NCBI GenBank assembly: GCA_000818945.1
Contig: KN805379.1
Location: 1-64,000, forward strand
DNA: 64,000 nucleotides
From: Schizochytrium sp. CCTCC M209059
Taxonomy: Eukaryota > Sar > Bigyra > Thraustochytrida > Thraustochytriidae
Reading direction: 5' to 3'
Every line of letters begins with the position of its first letter. Position 1 is the stretch's first letter. Both the position numbers and the translations under genes were made by a program. Positions 48,359 to 58,117 of the stretch are shown piece after piece. The notes below the pieces were generated by a model. That model made no database searches. It saw only the letters and a program-made list of their open reading frames with translations, and was not told the DNA's origin.

Positions 48359-50020
48359 ATGCACAACGAAGACGTGCACCTTCTCGCGCGAGAGCCCGAA
48401 GAGCCCGGTCGCAACGCTGGCCTCGGTGTCGCGCGACGGGGGGCCGAGGACCGCGGAGAAAGCGCGCTCGACGTCGCGGAGATTGGCCGGGACGGCGATG
48501 AGGCGCAAACAGGAAATGGAGACAATGGTGACGAGGAAGACGAGCTTGGCGAGCTTGTCGAGCGCGTGGGAACGACGCCTCTGCACTGGATGTGCGTGGG
48601 CATCCTCGGCCTCGCCAACGCCGCAGACGCCGTGGAGGTGCTTGCGATTGGCTACATCGTCACAGTGTTCCGAGACCCCGTGAGCGGAGAGCGCATCGAC
48701 GAAATGCCAGGATGGAGCGCACTTTTGACATCGGCTGTCTTTGCGGGCATGCTGATCGGAGGCCTCGTGAGCGGGGCCATGGGGGATCGCTTCGGCCGCA
48801 AGCCGCTCCTCACGCTCTCACTAGCGGTTAATGCATGCGCCGCGATGGTGTCGGCGCTCACACCGCTGCTACCTGGCAGGATACAAATTGGCTGGCTTGT
48901 CTTCTTCCGTCTCATCGGAGGCTTTGGCGTGGGCGGGTCGGTGCCAACGGTGTTCGCCCTGGCGTCGGAACTCGGACCCGAAAAGACTAGGTCGCTCTTT
49001 ATCAATGTCGTCGCATCCTTTTGGTCTGCAGGTGTCATGTACACAAGCTTGTGTGCGTACCTCTTTTTGCATGGTCAAGGGGGTGAAGATCGCTGGCCCT
49101 ATTTTGCTGCCATGGTGGCGCTCCCGGGAACCTTGGCTGCATGCTTGTGTTTATGCAAACTCGAAGAGTCTCCCGTCTTTCTCTGGTCAAACGGACGTAG
49201 TCACCAGGCCGGCAAGGTCCTTATCCGCTTTTTGGAGTCACGAAGGGATCTCGAAACTGCTGAAGTGGAGACCCTACGCGATCATATCGAAATCGCCGCG
49301 GCAACGTGCAAGAACGGAGAAGCTGAGCGCATGCGGATGCATCGCGTTTCGGGCGCCCTTACGCTCTTTGTGAACTTGAAAAAGCTGTTTGAGCACAGGA
49401 GCACTCGACGCACGACAATCCTCGTGTCAAGTATTTACTTTTTTTTGAGTTTCGCGCACTATGGGATCTCATCATGGATTTCCGACCTCTTTCTCAAGAT
49501 ACACTTTTCTGATCCTTACATTACGTCTGTCTTTTACACTCTGGCCACGATTCCTGGACTTCTCGGTGCCACACTTTGGGTGGACCGCCTCGGGCGTCGC
49601 GCAACGACGGCCGGGGCCATGGGACTCGCTTGCGTGTCTGCCCTCATGTTTGCGCTCAACACGTCGAACCGGGTGTACGTCAAGATCTTTGCCGGCCTTT
49701 TCAACTGCTTTGCAGCATGCACGTGGAACGCCTTTGACGTGTTCTCGACGGAATCCTTTCCTGCCTCCCTTCGGGCGTCGGGTATTGGGCTTGGCACAGC
49801 TTGCGGGCGTGTGGGCAGCGTCGTCGCAAACGTGTACAATGGCTTCGTCCTGGCGTCTGGAGCGAGTGGCGCAGGGGACGCCGCGCACGTGGCGACAGTG
49901 CTCTTATCGGCTGCGGCGTCCATGCTTTGCGGGGCGGTGGCTGCCTTTATGTTGCCAGAGACCCTGGGCGCTCGCACAGTCAGAGTTAGAGCTGCTCGCT
50001 CCCTTGACGCCTTACAATAA
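48359..50020 (+). CDS. Major facilitator superfamily transporter, sugar/SV2-like
   Basis: From the ATG at 48359 the protein has 553 residues; the frame upstream opens only from GTG and runs through repeat DNA. An acidic N-terminal tail of about 75 residues precedes roughly 12 hydrophobic segments. Between segments 2 and 3 is Gly-Asp-Arg-Phe-Gly-Arg-Lys-Pro-Leu, the MFS loop signature. Arg-Leu-Ile-Gly-Gly-Phe-Gly-Val-Gly-Gly fits segment 4, and Leu-Glu-Glu-Ser-Pro-Val-Phe-Leu ends the first half, as in the sugar-porter and SV2-like groups. A central cytosolic stretch carries charged helices. A second signature, Asp-Arg-Leu-Gly-Arg-Arg, lies in the second half. The substrate cannot be assigned. 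It converges on MCMBP with 92 bp between stops. Confidence 0.88.
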   Translation: MHNEDVHLLAREPEEPGRNAGLGVARRGAEDRGESALDVAEIGRDGDEAQTGNGDNGDEEDELGELVERVGTTPLHWMCVGILGLANAADAVEVLAIGYIVTVFRDPVSGERIDEMPGWSALLTSAVFAGMLIGGLVSGAMGDRFGRKPLLTLSLAVNACAAMVSALTPLLPGRIQIGWLVFFRLIGGFGVGGSVPTVFALASELGPEKTRSLFINVVASFWSAGVMYTSLCAYLFLHGQGGEDRWPYFAAMVALPGTLAACLCLCKLEESPVFLWSNGRSHQAGKVLIRFLESRRDLETAEVETLRDHIEIAAATCKNGEAERMRMHRVSGALTLFVNLKKLFEHRSTRRTTILVSSIYFFLSFAHYGISSWISDLFLKIHFSDPYITSVFYTLATIPGLLGATLWVDRLGRRATTAGAMGLACVSALMFALNTSNRVYVKIFAGLFNCFAACTWNAFDVFSTESFPASLRASGIGLGTACGRVGSVVANVYNGFVLASGASGAGDAAHVATVLLSAAASMLCGAVAAFMLPETLGARTVRVRAARSLDALQ

Positions 50021-50112
50021 TGACGATAACAAAGCTTGGCTCTTGACTGACCTTTCCCCCTCCCCTCTTCCTGGTTGCTAGGTGTGCAACCCGGATCCGA
50101 TTTCGGACGTAC

Positions 50113-52020
50113 TCACTTTTTGGCAAGATTTGCGGCAGAGCGCGCTTGTTCCATGTCGAGAATGGCCTTCCAGCCGTCCGTCGTGAGCTCATCCCGGCCG
50201 TGCGATTTTTCCCAGAGCTTTGCGAGCGTGAGCCAGAGGTCAAGCGTCTCGGCTTTGACGCTCTTGCCATCTCTTTGACGTGCTGCAACATAGGTTTGCT
50301 CAATTTGGGTCGCCAGATCTTGCGACACGGTGAAATCCGCGTTTGGACCGGCCACGCGTAAGCGTGTATCCGCAACAAACTTCCGCAAGTCCTCATCCGA
50401 TACAGAGGCAAGATCCTCCTGCTGACTGGCAATCGAAGTTGGGGCTGCGCGATCCTGCTCGAGCGCAAGTACGCAGTCTGCGCCCTCCACAATGGCTGTG
50501 CGGTTGGAAGTAGCCACAAGCACTGGCATGTCAACGTCCCAATCGCAGGCAAAGTACTGAAAGTCGTAGTGGAGTTTCTGTTGTTGAGTAAGCTGCTGCA
50601 GCGCCTGCATGTTGCGTACGCCTTGATCATTCAGTACACCTTCCTGCAAGGCGGTTTCGTTGACGATGATCGGAGTCCCGTCACAGAGCTGGAGCTGGCC
50701 TGCACAGAGGCGGTTCGTCTCGTAGTCCTTTTTAGGAAAGAGGCTCTTGGAGGAAAGATCGGCCACGGCAAGCTCCAGGTAGTGCGAACGCGGCAAGACG
50801 TTGGCAAGGACATCGTGCAGGGCCTTGGGGATTGTGCTGTTTTCAGGGATCTTGGCGAGCGCGAGTGCGAGCTTTCCAACGGGCCGAGCTGAAGCACCCT
50901 CGCCGGCTCGTACCGTCGAGGAAAGCATCCAGAGAAGAATGTACTCTGCAGCGAGGCGATCGCCACCAATCGCGGTTGCAATGCGAGAAAGGAGGGCTTC
51001 GCGAACGCGAGTTGTCTCGGCGGTTGTCGATTCCGATGAGCTCGCCTTGGGAGAAGCGTCGACGGATAGAGAGAGTGTCGGGCCGGAGCGATGCGCAATG
51101 CAATGGATGCGAGGCACAAGACTGCTAGGGGGCCGTCGTGCTGCGATTTCGAGACGCATAAAGTCGTTCGCGACGGCTGCGGCCTGGTCGCTTTCTGCGT
51201 CGGACCCGATGGAAGAATCGGGACATTGCGCGAGAACGCCGACGACCTCGATCATCTGGCTCACCTTGATCCCTTCCATAGCAGCATCATACATTTTCAC
51301 GATGCAAGGCATATCGCCAACGTTGTTCACGTCAAGCTCAAGCGCAAGCTTGTGTGCCGAGGCGGCAGCCGCTGTCGAGGACGCTGGTTGTGGGCTTGTC
51401 TCTGGTTCACCGAGCAGAGGGCGCTTTTCGACGGCAGTGTCGTCACGAGCTGGGTCTTGAAGCGCGACGCGCTTGCGATGGGCTCGCGCAGCGGGATGCA
51501 TGCTGTCAGCATCGGATGCTTTCGGGGATGAGCGAGCGGGTCCTGCTGCAAGTCGGGCCTCCCGTGCCCAGGCCGACTCGCCGGGTACAGGCACACAATA
51601 CAAGGGAAGTCGCTCGGAGAGACCGGCGATGTCCTGGTCACTTGGCGCTGCTGCCCGGTTGGATGCAACGTCATGATCGAACTCGCGATACTTGAGCGTC
51701 TTGAGCGAGCCGCTTTCGCCATCACGAACGACGCAGTCGTAGTACTCCGGATCAAAGGTGTCCTGGACCATGGCCCTGTATCGCACAAGCATACCATGAT
51801 GTAGTGTTCCTGCGCGAAGGCCGTCGCGTGTGAGCCAAGGGATGGACTCGAGTGCTTGTTTGGAGAAGAGAGTTTCCTCGCTCAGAATCTTGGCGGCACC
51901 CCATGAGTCCTGAGCTCCTTCCTGTTTGAGGGCTGCCAAGTCTCCGCCTTTTGCCTTTGCACTGGCTGCAAAGTGTTCGTCGACCACGTCGAGCGGGGAG
52001 TCCACGATCTTGGCGTCCAT
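50113..52020 (-). CDS. MCMBP: Mini-chromosome maintenance complex-binding protein
   Basis: MCMBP (ETG1 in plants) binds MCM3-7, helping assemble and unload the replicative helicase and supporting sister-chromatid cohesion. The 635-residue protein starts at ATG and matches the family at both ends. N-terminal features are Ile-Pro-Trp-Leu, Gly-Met-Leu-Val-Arg-Tyr-Arg-Ala-Met-Val-Gln-Asp-Thr and Asp-Pro-Glu-Tyr-Tyr. The central Arg-Leu-Pro-Leu-Tyr-Cys-Val-Pro-Val-Pro-Gly-Glu is typical, as are Pro-Cys-Ile-Val-Lys-Met-Tyr-Asp and Arg-Ile-His-Cys-Ile-Ala-His. Late features include an AAA-like remnant region with Asn-Glu-Thr and Phe-Gln-Tyr-Phe-Ala-Cys-Asp-Trp-Asp-Val-Asp-Met-Pro-Val-Leu. Disordered Ser/Ala-rich insertions lie at about 150-220 and 270-330. 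Nuclear role is by family inference. Confidence 0.92.
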   Translation of the reverse strand: MDAKIVDSPLDVVDEHFAASAKAKGGDLAALKQEGAQDSWGAAKILSEETLFSKQALESIPWLTRDGLRAGTLHHGMLVRYRAMVQDTFDPEYYDCVVRDGESGSLKTLKYREFDHDVASNRAAAPSDQDIAGLSERLPLYCVPVPGESAWAREARLAAGPARSSPKASDADSMHPAARAHRKRVALQDPARDDTAVEKRPLLGEPETSPQPASSTAAAASAHKLALELDVNNVGDMPCIVKMYDAAMEGIKVSQMIEVVGVLAQCPDSSIGSDAESDQAAAVANDFMRLEIAARRPPSSLVPRIHCIAHRSGPTLSLSVDASPKASSSESTTAETTRVREALLSRIATAIGGDRLAAEYILLWMLSSTVRAGEGASARPVGKLALALAKIPENSTIPKALHDVLANVLPRSHYLELAVADLSSKSLFPKKDYETNRLCAGQLQLCDGTPIIVNETALQEGVLNDQGVRNMQALQQLTQQQKLHYDFQYFACDWDVDMPVLVATSNRTAIVEGADCVLALEQDRAAPTSIASQQEDLASVSDEDLRKFVADTRLRVAGPNADFTVSQDLATQIEQTYVAARQRDGKSVKAETLDLWLTLAKLWEKSHGRDELTTDGWKAILDMEQARSAANLAKK

Positions 52021-52438
52021 GGTTGGCTTCTCCTGTTGCGCAAAGGTCCGCCGCGAAAGTTGAAAGTTTCTTTGCGATTCGATTCGAAGCGGTGCGATGC
52101 GATGCAGGATATCACGAAGGTTCTTGCCGGCCGCGACAGCACGCGCGCGTCCAGCCCAGGCGTCTCGTCGCCTCTCGTCGCCTCACGTCGCCTCGCCTCG
52201 CCTCGCCTCGCCTCGTAAGTTGTTGAACTGGCCAGCCTAACGACCGTCCGAAATCGTGCTTCCTGGCTGTCGCGAGCACTGGCAGCGATGGCGAAAGCGC
52301 ACTTGCAAGAGACGGATAGCCCATTTGTGGGTGACCGTTTGCGGACTTGTACGTGGTGGCGTCAAAAAGCACTTGCGACGTGGGGGTGGCAGAACTCGAA
52401 CGTGACGAGGGCGGGTGGCGACTTGGACGTGGGCGAGG
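52021..52438. other. Divergent intergenic between MCMBP and ArfGAP-FYVE genes
   Basis: A 418-bp divergent upstream region with a CCTCG array about 150 bp from the MCMBP ATG. No gene or RNA gene is seen. Confidence 0.6.
52161..52215. repeat. (CCTCG) pentanucleotide array
   Basis: Five perfect units at 52191-52215 preceded by CGTCTCGTCGCC-type variants. It lies between the divergent MCMBP and ArfGAP-FYVE genes. Confidence 0.95.
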
Positions 52439-53248
52439 ATGTCGCGGCGCGCGCTGGACCTGGACCAGCTGCAGGCGATCGTGGGGCGCGAGGGAAATGA
52501 AGCGTGCGTGGACTGCGGCGCGGAGAACCCGATGTGGGCTTCGGTGACGTATGGGACGTTACTTTGCCTGGAGGATGCCGGGAAACACCGCGCGCTCGGC
52601 GTGCAAGTGTCCTTTGTGCGGTCGTTGGACCTGGACGCGTGGAAGGACGCCGAGGTGGCAAGTATGATGGTGTCGTCGAATGCTTTTGTCAATGCGTTTT
52701 TTGCGCTGCATGGCGACGCGTCAGAAGTGACGATTCCGCGATATCTGAGCTTGACAGCGGCCAAGTTGCGAAAGCTGCTCGCGCGGCGACGCGAAGCTTA
52801 TTCGGAATCGTCATCAGCGGCGATCACTGGTGCAGAGGCGGGATCTGCGTCGCGGGACAACATGGCAAGTGCTTCCTCTGCCGCAAGTGCCCAAATCGAG
52901 GATCTGAGTGCTGAGGAAACGACCGAGGTTCTCGATTTACAGGAGCGCTTTGCGACGCGGGCGCTTGAGCGTGAGGCAAGCTCGAGGGACACGGAGGAAC
53001 AGCGGCCTTGGGTACCTGACGAGCTCGCCCCGATTTGCATGCTTTGCGGGCGCACATTCACAATGATTTTGCGAAAGCATCATTGTCGCAAGTGCGGACG
53101 CGTGGTTTGTAAATCGTGCGCGCCAGCCAACAATAGCAAGCCCATCCCTCAACTTGGATATCTTTCTCCCGTGCGTCATTGTCGAGCATGTTTCGAGAGC
53201 GCAGCTATTACGTGGCCGCGGCATGCCCCGGGTCCATCGCCAACATAG
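52439..53248 (+). CDS. ArfGAP-like plus FYVE zinc-finger protein
   Basis: From the ATG at 52439 the protein has 269 residues. Residues about 8-130 match ArfGAP, the GTPase activator of Arf proteins in vesicle traffic. Cys23-x2-Cys26, 16 residues, Cys43, then Asp46 where all canonical ArfGAPs I know have the fourth Cys. Next come Gly-Lys-His-Arg-Ala-Leu-Gly with the catalytic Arg51 and Val-Arg-Ser-Leu-Asp-Leu-Asp-x-Trp. Residues about 190-262 form a FYVE domain with Trp-Val-Pro-Asp, Cys-x2-Cys, Arg-Lys-His-His-Cys-Arg-Lys-Cys-Gly, Cys-x2-Cys and a final Arg-His-Cys-x2-Cys, which predicts PI3P binding on endosomes. A Ser/Ala-rich and acidic linker joins them. This would place an Arf regulator on PI3P membranes. 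Whether the changed zinc site keeps GAP activity is open. Confidence 0.85.
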   Translation: MSRRALDLDQLQAIVGREGNEACVDCGAENPMWASVTYGTLLCLEDAGKHRALGVQVSFVRSLDLDAWKDAEVASMMVSSNAFVNAFFALHGDASEVTIPRYLSLTAAKLRKLLARRREAYSESSSAAITGAEAGSASRDNMASASSAASAQIEDLSAEETTEVLDLQERFATRALEREASSRDTEEQRPWVPDELAPICMLCGRTFTMILRKHHCRKCGRVVCKSCAPANNSKPIPQLGYLSPVRHCRACFESAAITWPRHAPGPSPT

Positions 53249-53626
53249 TAGGGTCGCGTACCTGTCCTGTGAAAACTGGGCCTGGATTCAATTGTTTGGG
53301 CCGGCTGTGAAATGTAAATTATCGAGTTATACAGTAAAGCTAGGACTGACTTCGTTCTTTTTGGCTTTTTGCCATGCTGCGAGGTCGAATGTATTGTCAA
53401 ATTGTATTTTTTTTATTTTTTTTTACAATGCGCATGTCTCTGCTGTTTGTTTTTAGCTTGTTTGTTTTTTTGTTTTGGAGAGGGTGATCGCAACAGAAAA
53501 GGAAGTTGATTGAATACAGACAATGAACAAAGAGAAAGAAAAGAAGGTGAAGAAATCGTGTGCGCTCGTGCTCGCACACGATTGCTTGCTTGCTAAAGTT
53601 TGCATCCAAGCAAAGTGGTACTTTTG

Positions 53627-53657
<31 letters not shown>

Positions 53658-53682
53658 TGTCGACAAGATTTTGTTGTATTGT
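53249..53682. other. Intergenic between convergent ArfGAP-FYVE and RING-Tubby genes
   Basis: No gene. T-rich and A-rich stretches (poly-T near 53407-53425) and a TTG array at about 53626-53655 lie in the presumptive 3' untranslated region of the RING-Tubby gene. Confidence 0.6.
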
Positions 53683-55626
53683 TCAAATCGGCGAGCAGAG
53701 CAGCTTGCGATCGCAAGCCGAGAGCGCGACGCCGAAGGCTTGGAGCGGAGAGAGCGGCCAGGAAACATCGAGAGTGAAGAGCTCGGCCTCGGGGCTCTCG
53801 GCGACCTTGCCAAACTGCAAAGCGACGTCGGAGCTGCCGTTGACCATGAGCTGGAAATTTTTGTTCGAAGGAAGCGTAACGCGGCCGCAGAAATCGAGTG
53901 AGAAGGCGCTGATGGTGGGAAGCCAGTACGGCGTCTTGTTGGCGCCAAAGATGAGCTTTTGCTGGTGATGTTCCGGCGACATGGTGTCCTCGGCGGCGGC
54001 GCGGCGCAGCGATGCGCTAAGGCGCTCGTCGTCATGGGTAGGGAGATGGACGCGAGTGTTCCAGTTCGGCCTCTGCTCGCGGTTGCGCTTGCTGCGAGTG
54101 GAACGGGACGCGGAGGTTCGTCGCCGCCGCGGTGGCGAGGGCGGGACGATGGGCGAAAGAAGAGGCATCTCATCTTCGCCAGCCACCACAGCGTGCACAC
54201 CATCAAGGCCAGAATCGTCCTCGGGGCAGTTGCCGTGGTGGTTTTCGTTATTCTCTTGTTGTTGTCCATCATCGTCATCATGGTCGTCGTCATTGTCGTC
54301 TTCGTCTTCGTCTTCTTCTTCTTCTTCTTCTTCTTCATGGTCGTCGTCATTCTCGATGTCCATGTCTTCATCCTCTTGTTTTTCGTCCTCGACACTGATG
54401 TCATCGTGTTGCTGTCGTCGATCATGGTCATTGATGTTGTGAAGGTTGTCATGGCGGGTAGCAGAGCCAGGCGCGTCAGCGTAAGCGTCGGCGTCGGTGC
54501 TGCGAACAGGTGATTGCTCCTTTGGGGAGGAGGAGCGCAGAGACCTTTCCGGGTGAGGAACGATGGCGTCGAGAGCGTTCTCCGCGTCTCGGTCGGCATC
54601 TTGATTGTTCCGGGAGCGCGACGCAAGAGCATCGCGCGAGCTTTGTGCACGCTCAAGGCTGGGAAAGCAAACGTGAATACGGCGCGGCCCGACGGCGCGC
54701 CCGAGCCTGTTTTGCGTGTAGCGCACAGCGCCAACCTCGACCTGGTCGTCGGGACCGTAAATGGTGTGCTCAAGCCCGCGGAAGGAGCTGGCGACGTGGC
54801 CCAAGTAGGCATCGGAGCCACGGTCGAGCGTGGTTCCGGGCGGCGCCGAGACGTCCATGGAGATGTCGAGCTGTGCGGTAAGTTCGTCGAGGCTTGTGGG
54901 CCCGAGAGATTGTGCATCGCTGATGTCGTCAATCTCGGGCCGTTTGTGGGAGATGGCGAGGATTTGGTCGCCATATTTGGGTTCGTCCATGGAGGGCAGC
55001 GGACCCAGCGGGTAGCGCAGGGTTGTGGGGGCCTGCAAAAAGAGCTCGTAGCGTGTGGAAGCTCCCTGTGCGCAGAATGCGCGAACGTAGCAGCGCACGA
55101 CGCCGGCACTTTGCGGTACGGGTGCTGTGAGAAAGGCCTTGCGTGCCTCGAGACTGTTGCGGAATCGATGCGAGCCGATCCTGTCTCGGGGGACGTAGGC
55201 GATCTCGCCAAGGCGTCCGCGGCAGAGGGGGCACGAGCTGTGTTCGCGTCCGGATTTGCATTCCCTCCATTCGTAGATGCATTTTGCGTGCACGGGATGT
55301 TGGTTGCATTTGTTGGCGCAGGGAATGGGCGTGCGAGGGCGGCGCGCGGAGAATCCGTTCATGCAGATGAAGCAGTACTCGTCGGCATCGCTCATGACGG
55401 AGGCGGTGCTGCTTGTGATGGACCGTGTACCGTCGGATGAGCAGCTCCCGAGCCCAAGAAGGGGCGGGAGCGCCGGTGGCGGGACGGCGGTGTCGCCGAC
55501 GGAGCCCACGCGCTTGACCTTTTTGGCGCACGGCCTGCTGGTCGAGGTCGCCGACCGCTGCTGTTGCTGTTGCTGTTGCATCGGCGTCCTCTCATGGTGG
55601 CGAGCGCTTCCGTGCGTCCGGTGAGC

Positions 55627-55681
<55 letters not shown>

Positions 55682-55800
55682 GGCTGGAGGTCCTCTTGGC
55701 GCTGCTCTCTGTCCTCCTCTTCGGGGCGCTCGAGCTCCTTGAGCGGCCGCACGTCGAGGCTCGACGTGCGTGCGCGCTTGAGTCTCGTCTGGCCCTCCAT
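53683..55800 (-). CDS. RING-Tubby protein (RING-type finger fused to Tubby domain)
   Basis: From the ATG at 55800 the protein has 705 residues. An N-terminal region with two poly-Gln runs precedes a RING-type zinc finger at about 140-195: Cys-x2-Cys, Cys-x3-Cys, His-x2-Cys, then Cys-Pro-Leu-Cys. A Tubby C-terminal domain follows, split in two. The first half (about 230-400) begins Val-Val-Arg-Cys-Tyr-Val-Arg and includes Ser-Ser-Phe-Arg-Gly-Leu-Glu-His and Tyr-x-Gln-Asn-Arg-Leu-Gly-x3-Gly-Pro-Arg. A roughly 200-residue acidic, Asp/Glu/Arg-rich insertion follows. The second half ends Leu-Asp-Phe-Cys-Gly-Arg-Val-Thr-Leu-Pro-Ser-Asn-Lys-Asn-Phe-Gln, Leu-Gln-Phe-Gly-Lys-Val and Pro-Leu-Gln-Ala-Phe-Gly. 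Tubby domains bind PI(4,5)P2. I infer a phosphoinositide-directed ubiquitin ligase. A paralogue starts at 62568. Confidence 0.88.
54306..54345 (-). repeat. In-frame Asp/Glu codon run
   Basis: A GAA/GAC-rich array within the RING-Tubby insertion encodes continuous Glu and Asp. The same bases read Lys-rich or Ser-rich in other frames, which creates long shadow frames. Confidence 0.85.
55628..55682 (-). repeat. (CAG)18 poly-Gln array in the RING-Tubby gene
   Basis: Eighteen uninterrupted CAG codons on the minus strand encode a Gln run near residue 40; a shorter CAA/CAG run follows about 20 codons later. Confidence 0.95.
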
Positions 55801-57523
55801 CACGTCCCTTCCGCTCGGTCCTCGCCTCCTCGCGCCGCGCAGACAGACAGACAGACTCACAGACAGACAGGGCTCGCGAGCTCTCTCCGCTCTGCCGCCC
55901 GCTCGCCTCGCCCTGCTCCCGCGGCGCCGCGCGGCCGACGTGACTCGAGTCTGCTCGCCCCTCCCGCCCCGCCTCGCCGCCGCGGGGTGCGTGCCGCCTC
56001 CGCCTCCTGCTCCTCCCCTTCCGCGCGCCGTGCCGCACTGTGCGCCGCGGCACGGGCCGCCGAGGGGAGGAGGGAGGGAGGGAGGGAGGGAGAGAAGGAG
56101 GGAGGAGGACTCGGAGCGGGAGGAGACTCGGAGCGGGAGGAGACTCGGAGAGGCGGGCGGGGAGAGGAGCGGAGGGCCTCCGCGAGGCGGGCTCAGGAGG
56201 TCCGAGGGAGGGCCGAGGAGGTCGCTTGCACGGAGGGCCCGAGCGACGGCGGTGCTCCGCGTCGGCGGGGACGACCGAGGTCGAGGTGAGGAGTTGTGGC
56301 TTGGCTTTGCCTTCTGGTTTGCCCTGGGCTTTTTGGGGTTGTTTCGGCTGCGGGGTGTCGCGTGGCGGCTGTCTTGGGCGGGCGGGCTGGTCTGCTTTGC
56401 TTAGCTTTGCGTAGCTTTGCGTAGCTTTGCTTTGCTAGCTTCCGGGCTTCCTCGCCGGCCGGCTGGGCTAGCGTGCTTGCTTTATTGTGTACTTGCTTGC
56501 TTTCCTCTCCTCCAGACAAACAATCGACCAGGCAAAAGCGTGCGTGCGTGCGTGCAGCAACAAGGAAACTTGGAAACTTTGCCTCGCGCCGGCTGGGGAG
56601 CGCCGGGACCCGCCGTGCGTGTCCGCCGCGTGGTCACGGGCGGCTAGCCAGGAATCGAACGATGCCTCGAACGGATGAAAGATTGAATGAATGATTGAAT
56701 GATCGATCGATCGATCGAACAAGCCAGCGAGCCAACGAGCCAACGAGCCGACGATCGAACGGACCGCCAAGTACGCCAAAGCTCGCTCGACGCGAGGCCT
56801 CCGACCCGCGCAAGGTCGATCGATCGCTCAACCGGCCTTGGGTCCGGCCGGCCGGAGGCGCTGCGGATGTACGCACTGCACGCACTCGGCCTCCCTTCCT
56901 CCTTCCTCCCCTCCCTCCTTCCTTCCTTCCTTCCTTTTCCCCTGTAGGTGTTTTCGGCCGCCTCGGCGCCCTTTCTGTGCACGCACCTCGCACCTCGCAC
57001 CTCGCGACGCGGCTGCTGCGCTGCCACTCGCTGCGACTCGCGATCGAGCGGGGACGCGCTCGGAGCCCGGGCGCCGAGTCCGCCGGCTCCAGCTGCAGCT
57101 GCTGCGCGAGCGCGGGCGCGGCGCGAGAAGAGGCCCCGGGAGCTAGCTCCTGAGGACTCGGAAACAGCCAAAAAAATAAAGGAAAGCCCTCCCCTGCTGC
57201 TGCTGCTGCTGCTTTCCGCTCTCTTCTCGCTGCGGCGGCGGTATGGGCTCGACCGACAGCGGCGCGAGCACGCCGTCGGATCGAGTCCGGCCCTGCGGTC
57301 TGACTGAGCTCAACTGCCTCGCGGGCGCACGCTGCGTCCACGCTCTGCAATCTCGCTCCCTGTATTGTACGTATCTCTATCTTCTCCGCCAAAGACCTAA
57401 CTGCGACTGCACAACGAGTTTCCGGCGCCGACCAGGTCCTTTCGCTCGCAGGTCGCCGCTTGGGGCTTTGCTCTCCGCGCTCCGACTGGACGCCGGAGCG
57501 GCGTGGCGCAAGCCGTGCGTGCG

Positions 57524-57546
57524 TGCGTGCGTGCGTGCGTGCGTGT
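57524..57546. repeat. (GCGT) tetranucleotide array
   Basis: About six GCGT units in the gene-poor region. Confidence 0.85.
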
Positions 57547-57643
57547 GATGCGATCACGAGGGCCTCCTCCTTCCCGGCCTCTGCCGCCTTGATTCCAGAC
57601 TCGGATCAATCGCAGTCAACTCTGATCAGCCAGCCAGCCAGAT

Positions 57644-57674
57644 GATCGATCGATCGATCGATCGATCGATCGAT
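57644..57674. repeat. (ATCG) palindromic tetranucleotide array
   Basis: About seven and a half ATCG units. The unit is self-complementary in register with GATC, so the array can fold on itself. A shorter GATC run lies near 56700. Confidence 0.9.
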
Positions 57675-58082
57675 GATGATTGCTGCGATGATCGGTGCGA
57701 CGACGGTGCCCTCGCTCGTCACGCGCTGCGGCTGCACGGCCAGCGCTGCGCCGCGACGAGTCCTCGCAGGCGGCGCAGAAGACCAGCGACGGTGACGGTA
57801 TGAATAGTAAAATGAATGAGTGTAGGTCGGTGATGCACACGCAGCACGCGACCGCGGCGTGCCGCTGAGAACTGGAACTCGGCGAGATGAGTTACTAGTA
57901 GTCAATCTTTCACAGCCAGATGTTGGACGCACGCCTGCGCGGCGAAGCTAGCTAGCTCCTGGACTGTGACGAGGACTCGATGTGGACGTGGACGGACGAC
58001 TGCGAGACAGACAGTGCTGCGGACACGCCCGCCTCCAGACAGATATAGATTGACAGACAGATATAATTGCAGCTGCAGCTGG

Positions 58083-58085
58083 CAG

Positions 58086-58112
<27 letters not shown>
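58083..58112. repeat. (CAGC) tetranucleotide array
   Basis: About seven CAGC units in the gene-poor region. Confidence 0.9.

Positions 58113-58117
<5 letters not shown>

Noticed and set aside
53397..55211. 604-codon minus-strand frame in another phase of the RING-Tubby gene
   Set aside because: Lys/Thr/Ser-rich frame produced by reading the acidic codon run out of phase; the RING-Tubby frame has the real domains.
57243..57548. ATG-started 101-codon frame ending in a GCGT array
   Set aside because: Its end is encoded by a simple repeat and the body has no recognisable or conserved-looking segment.
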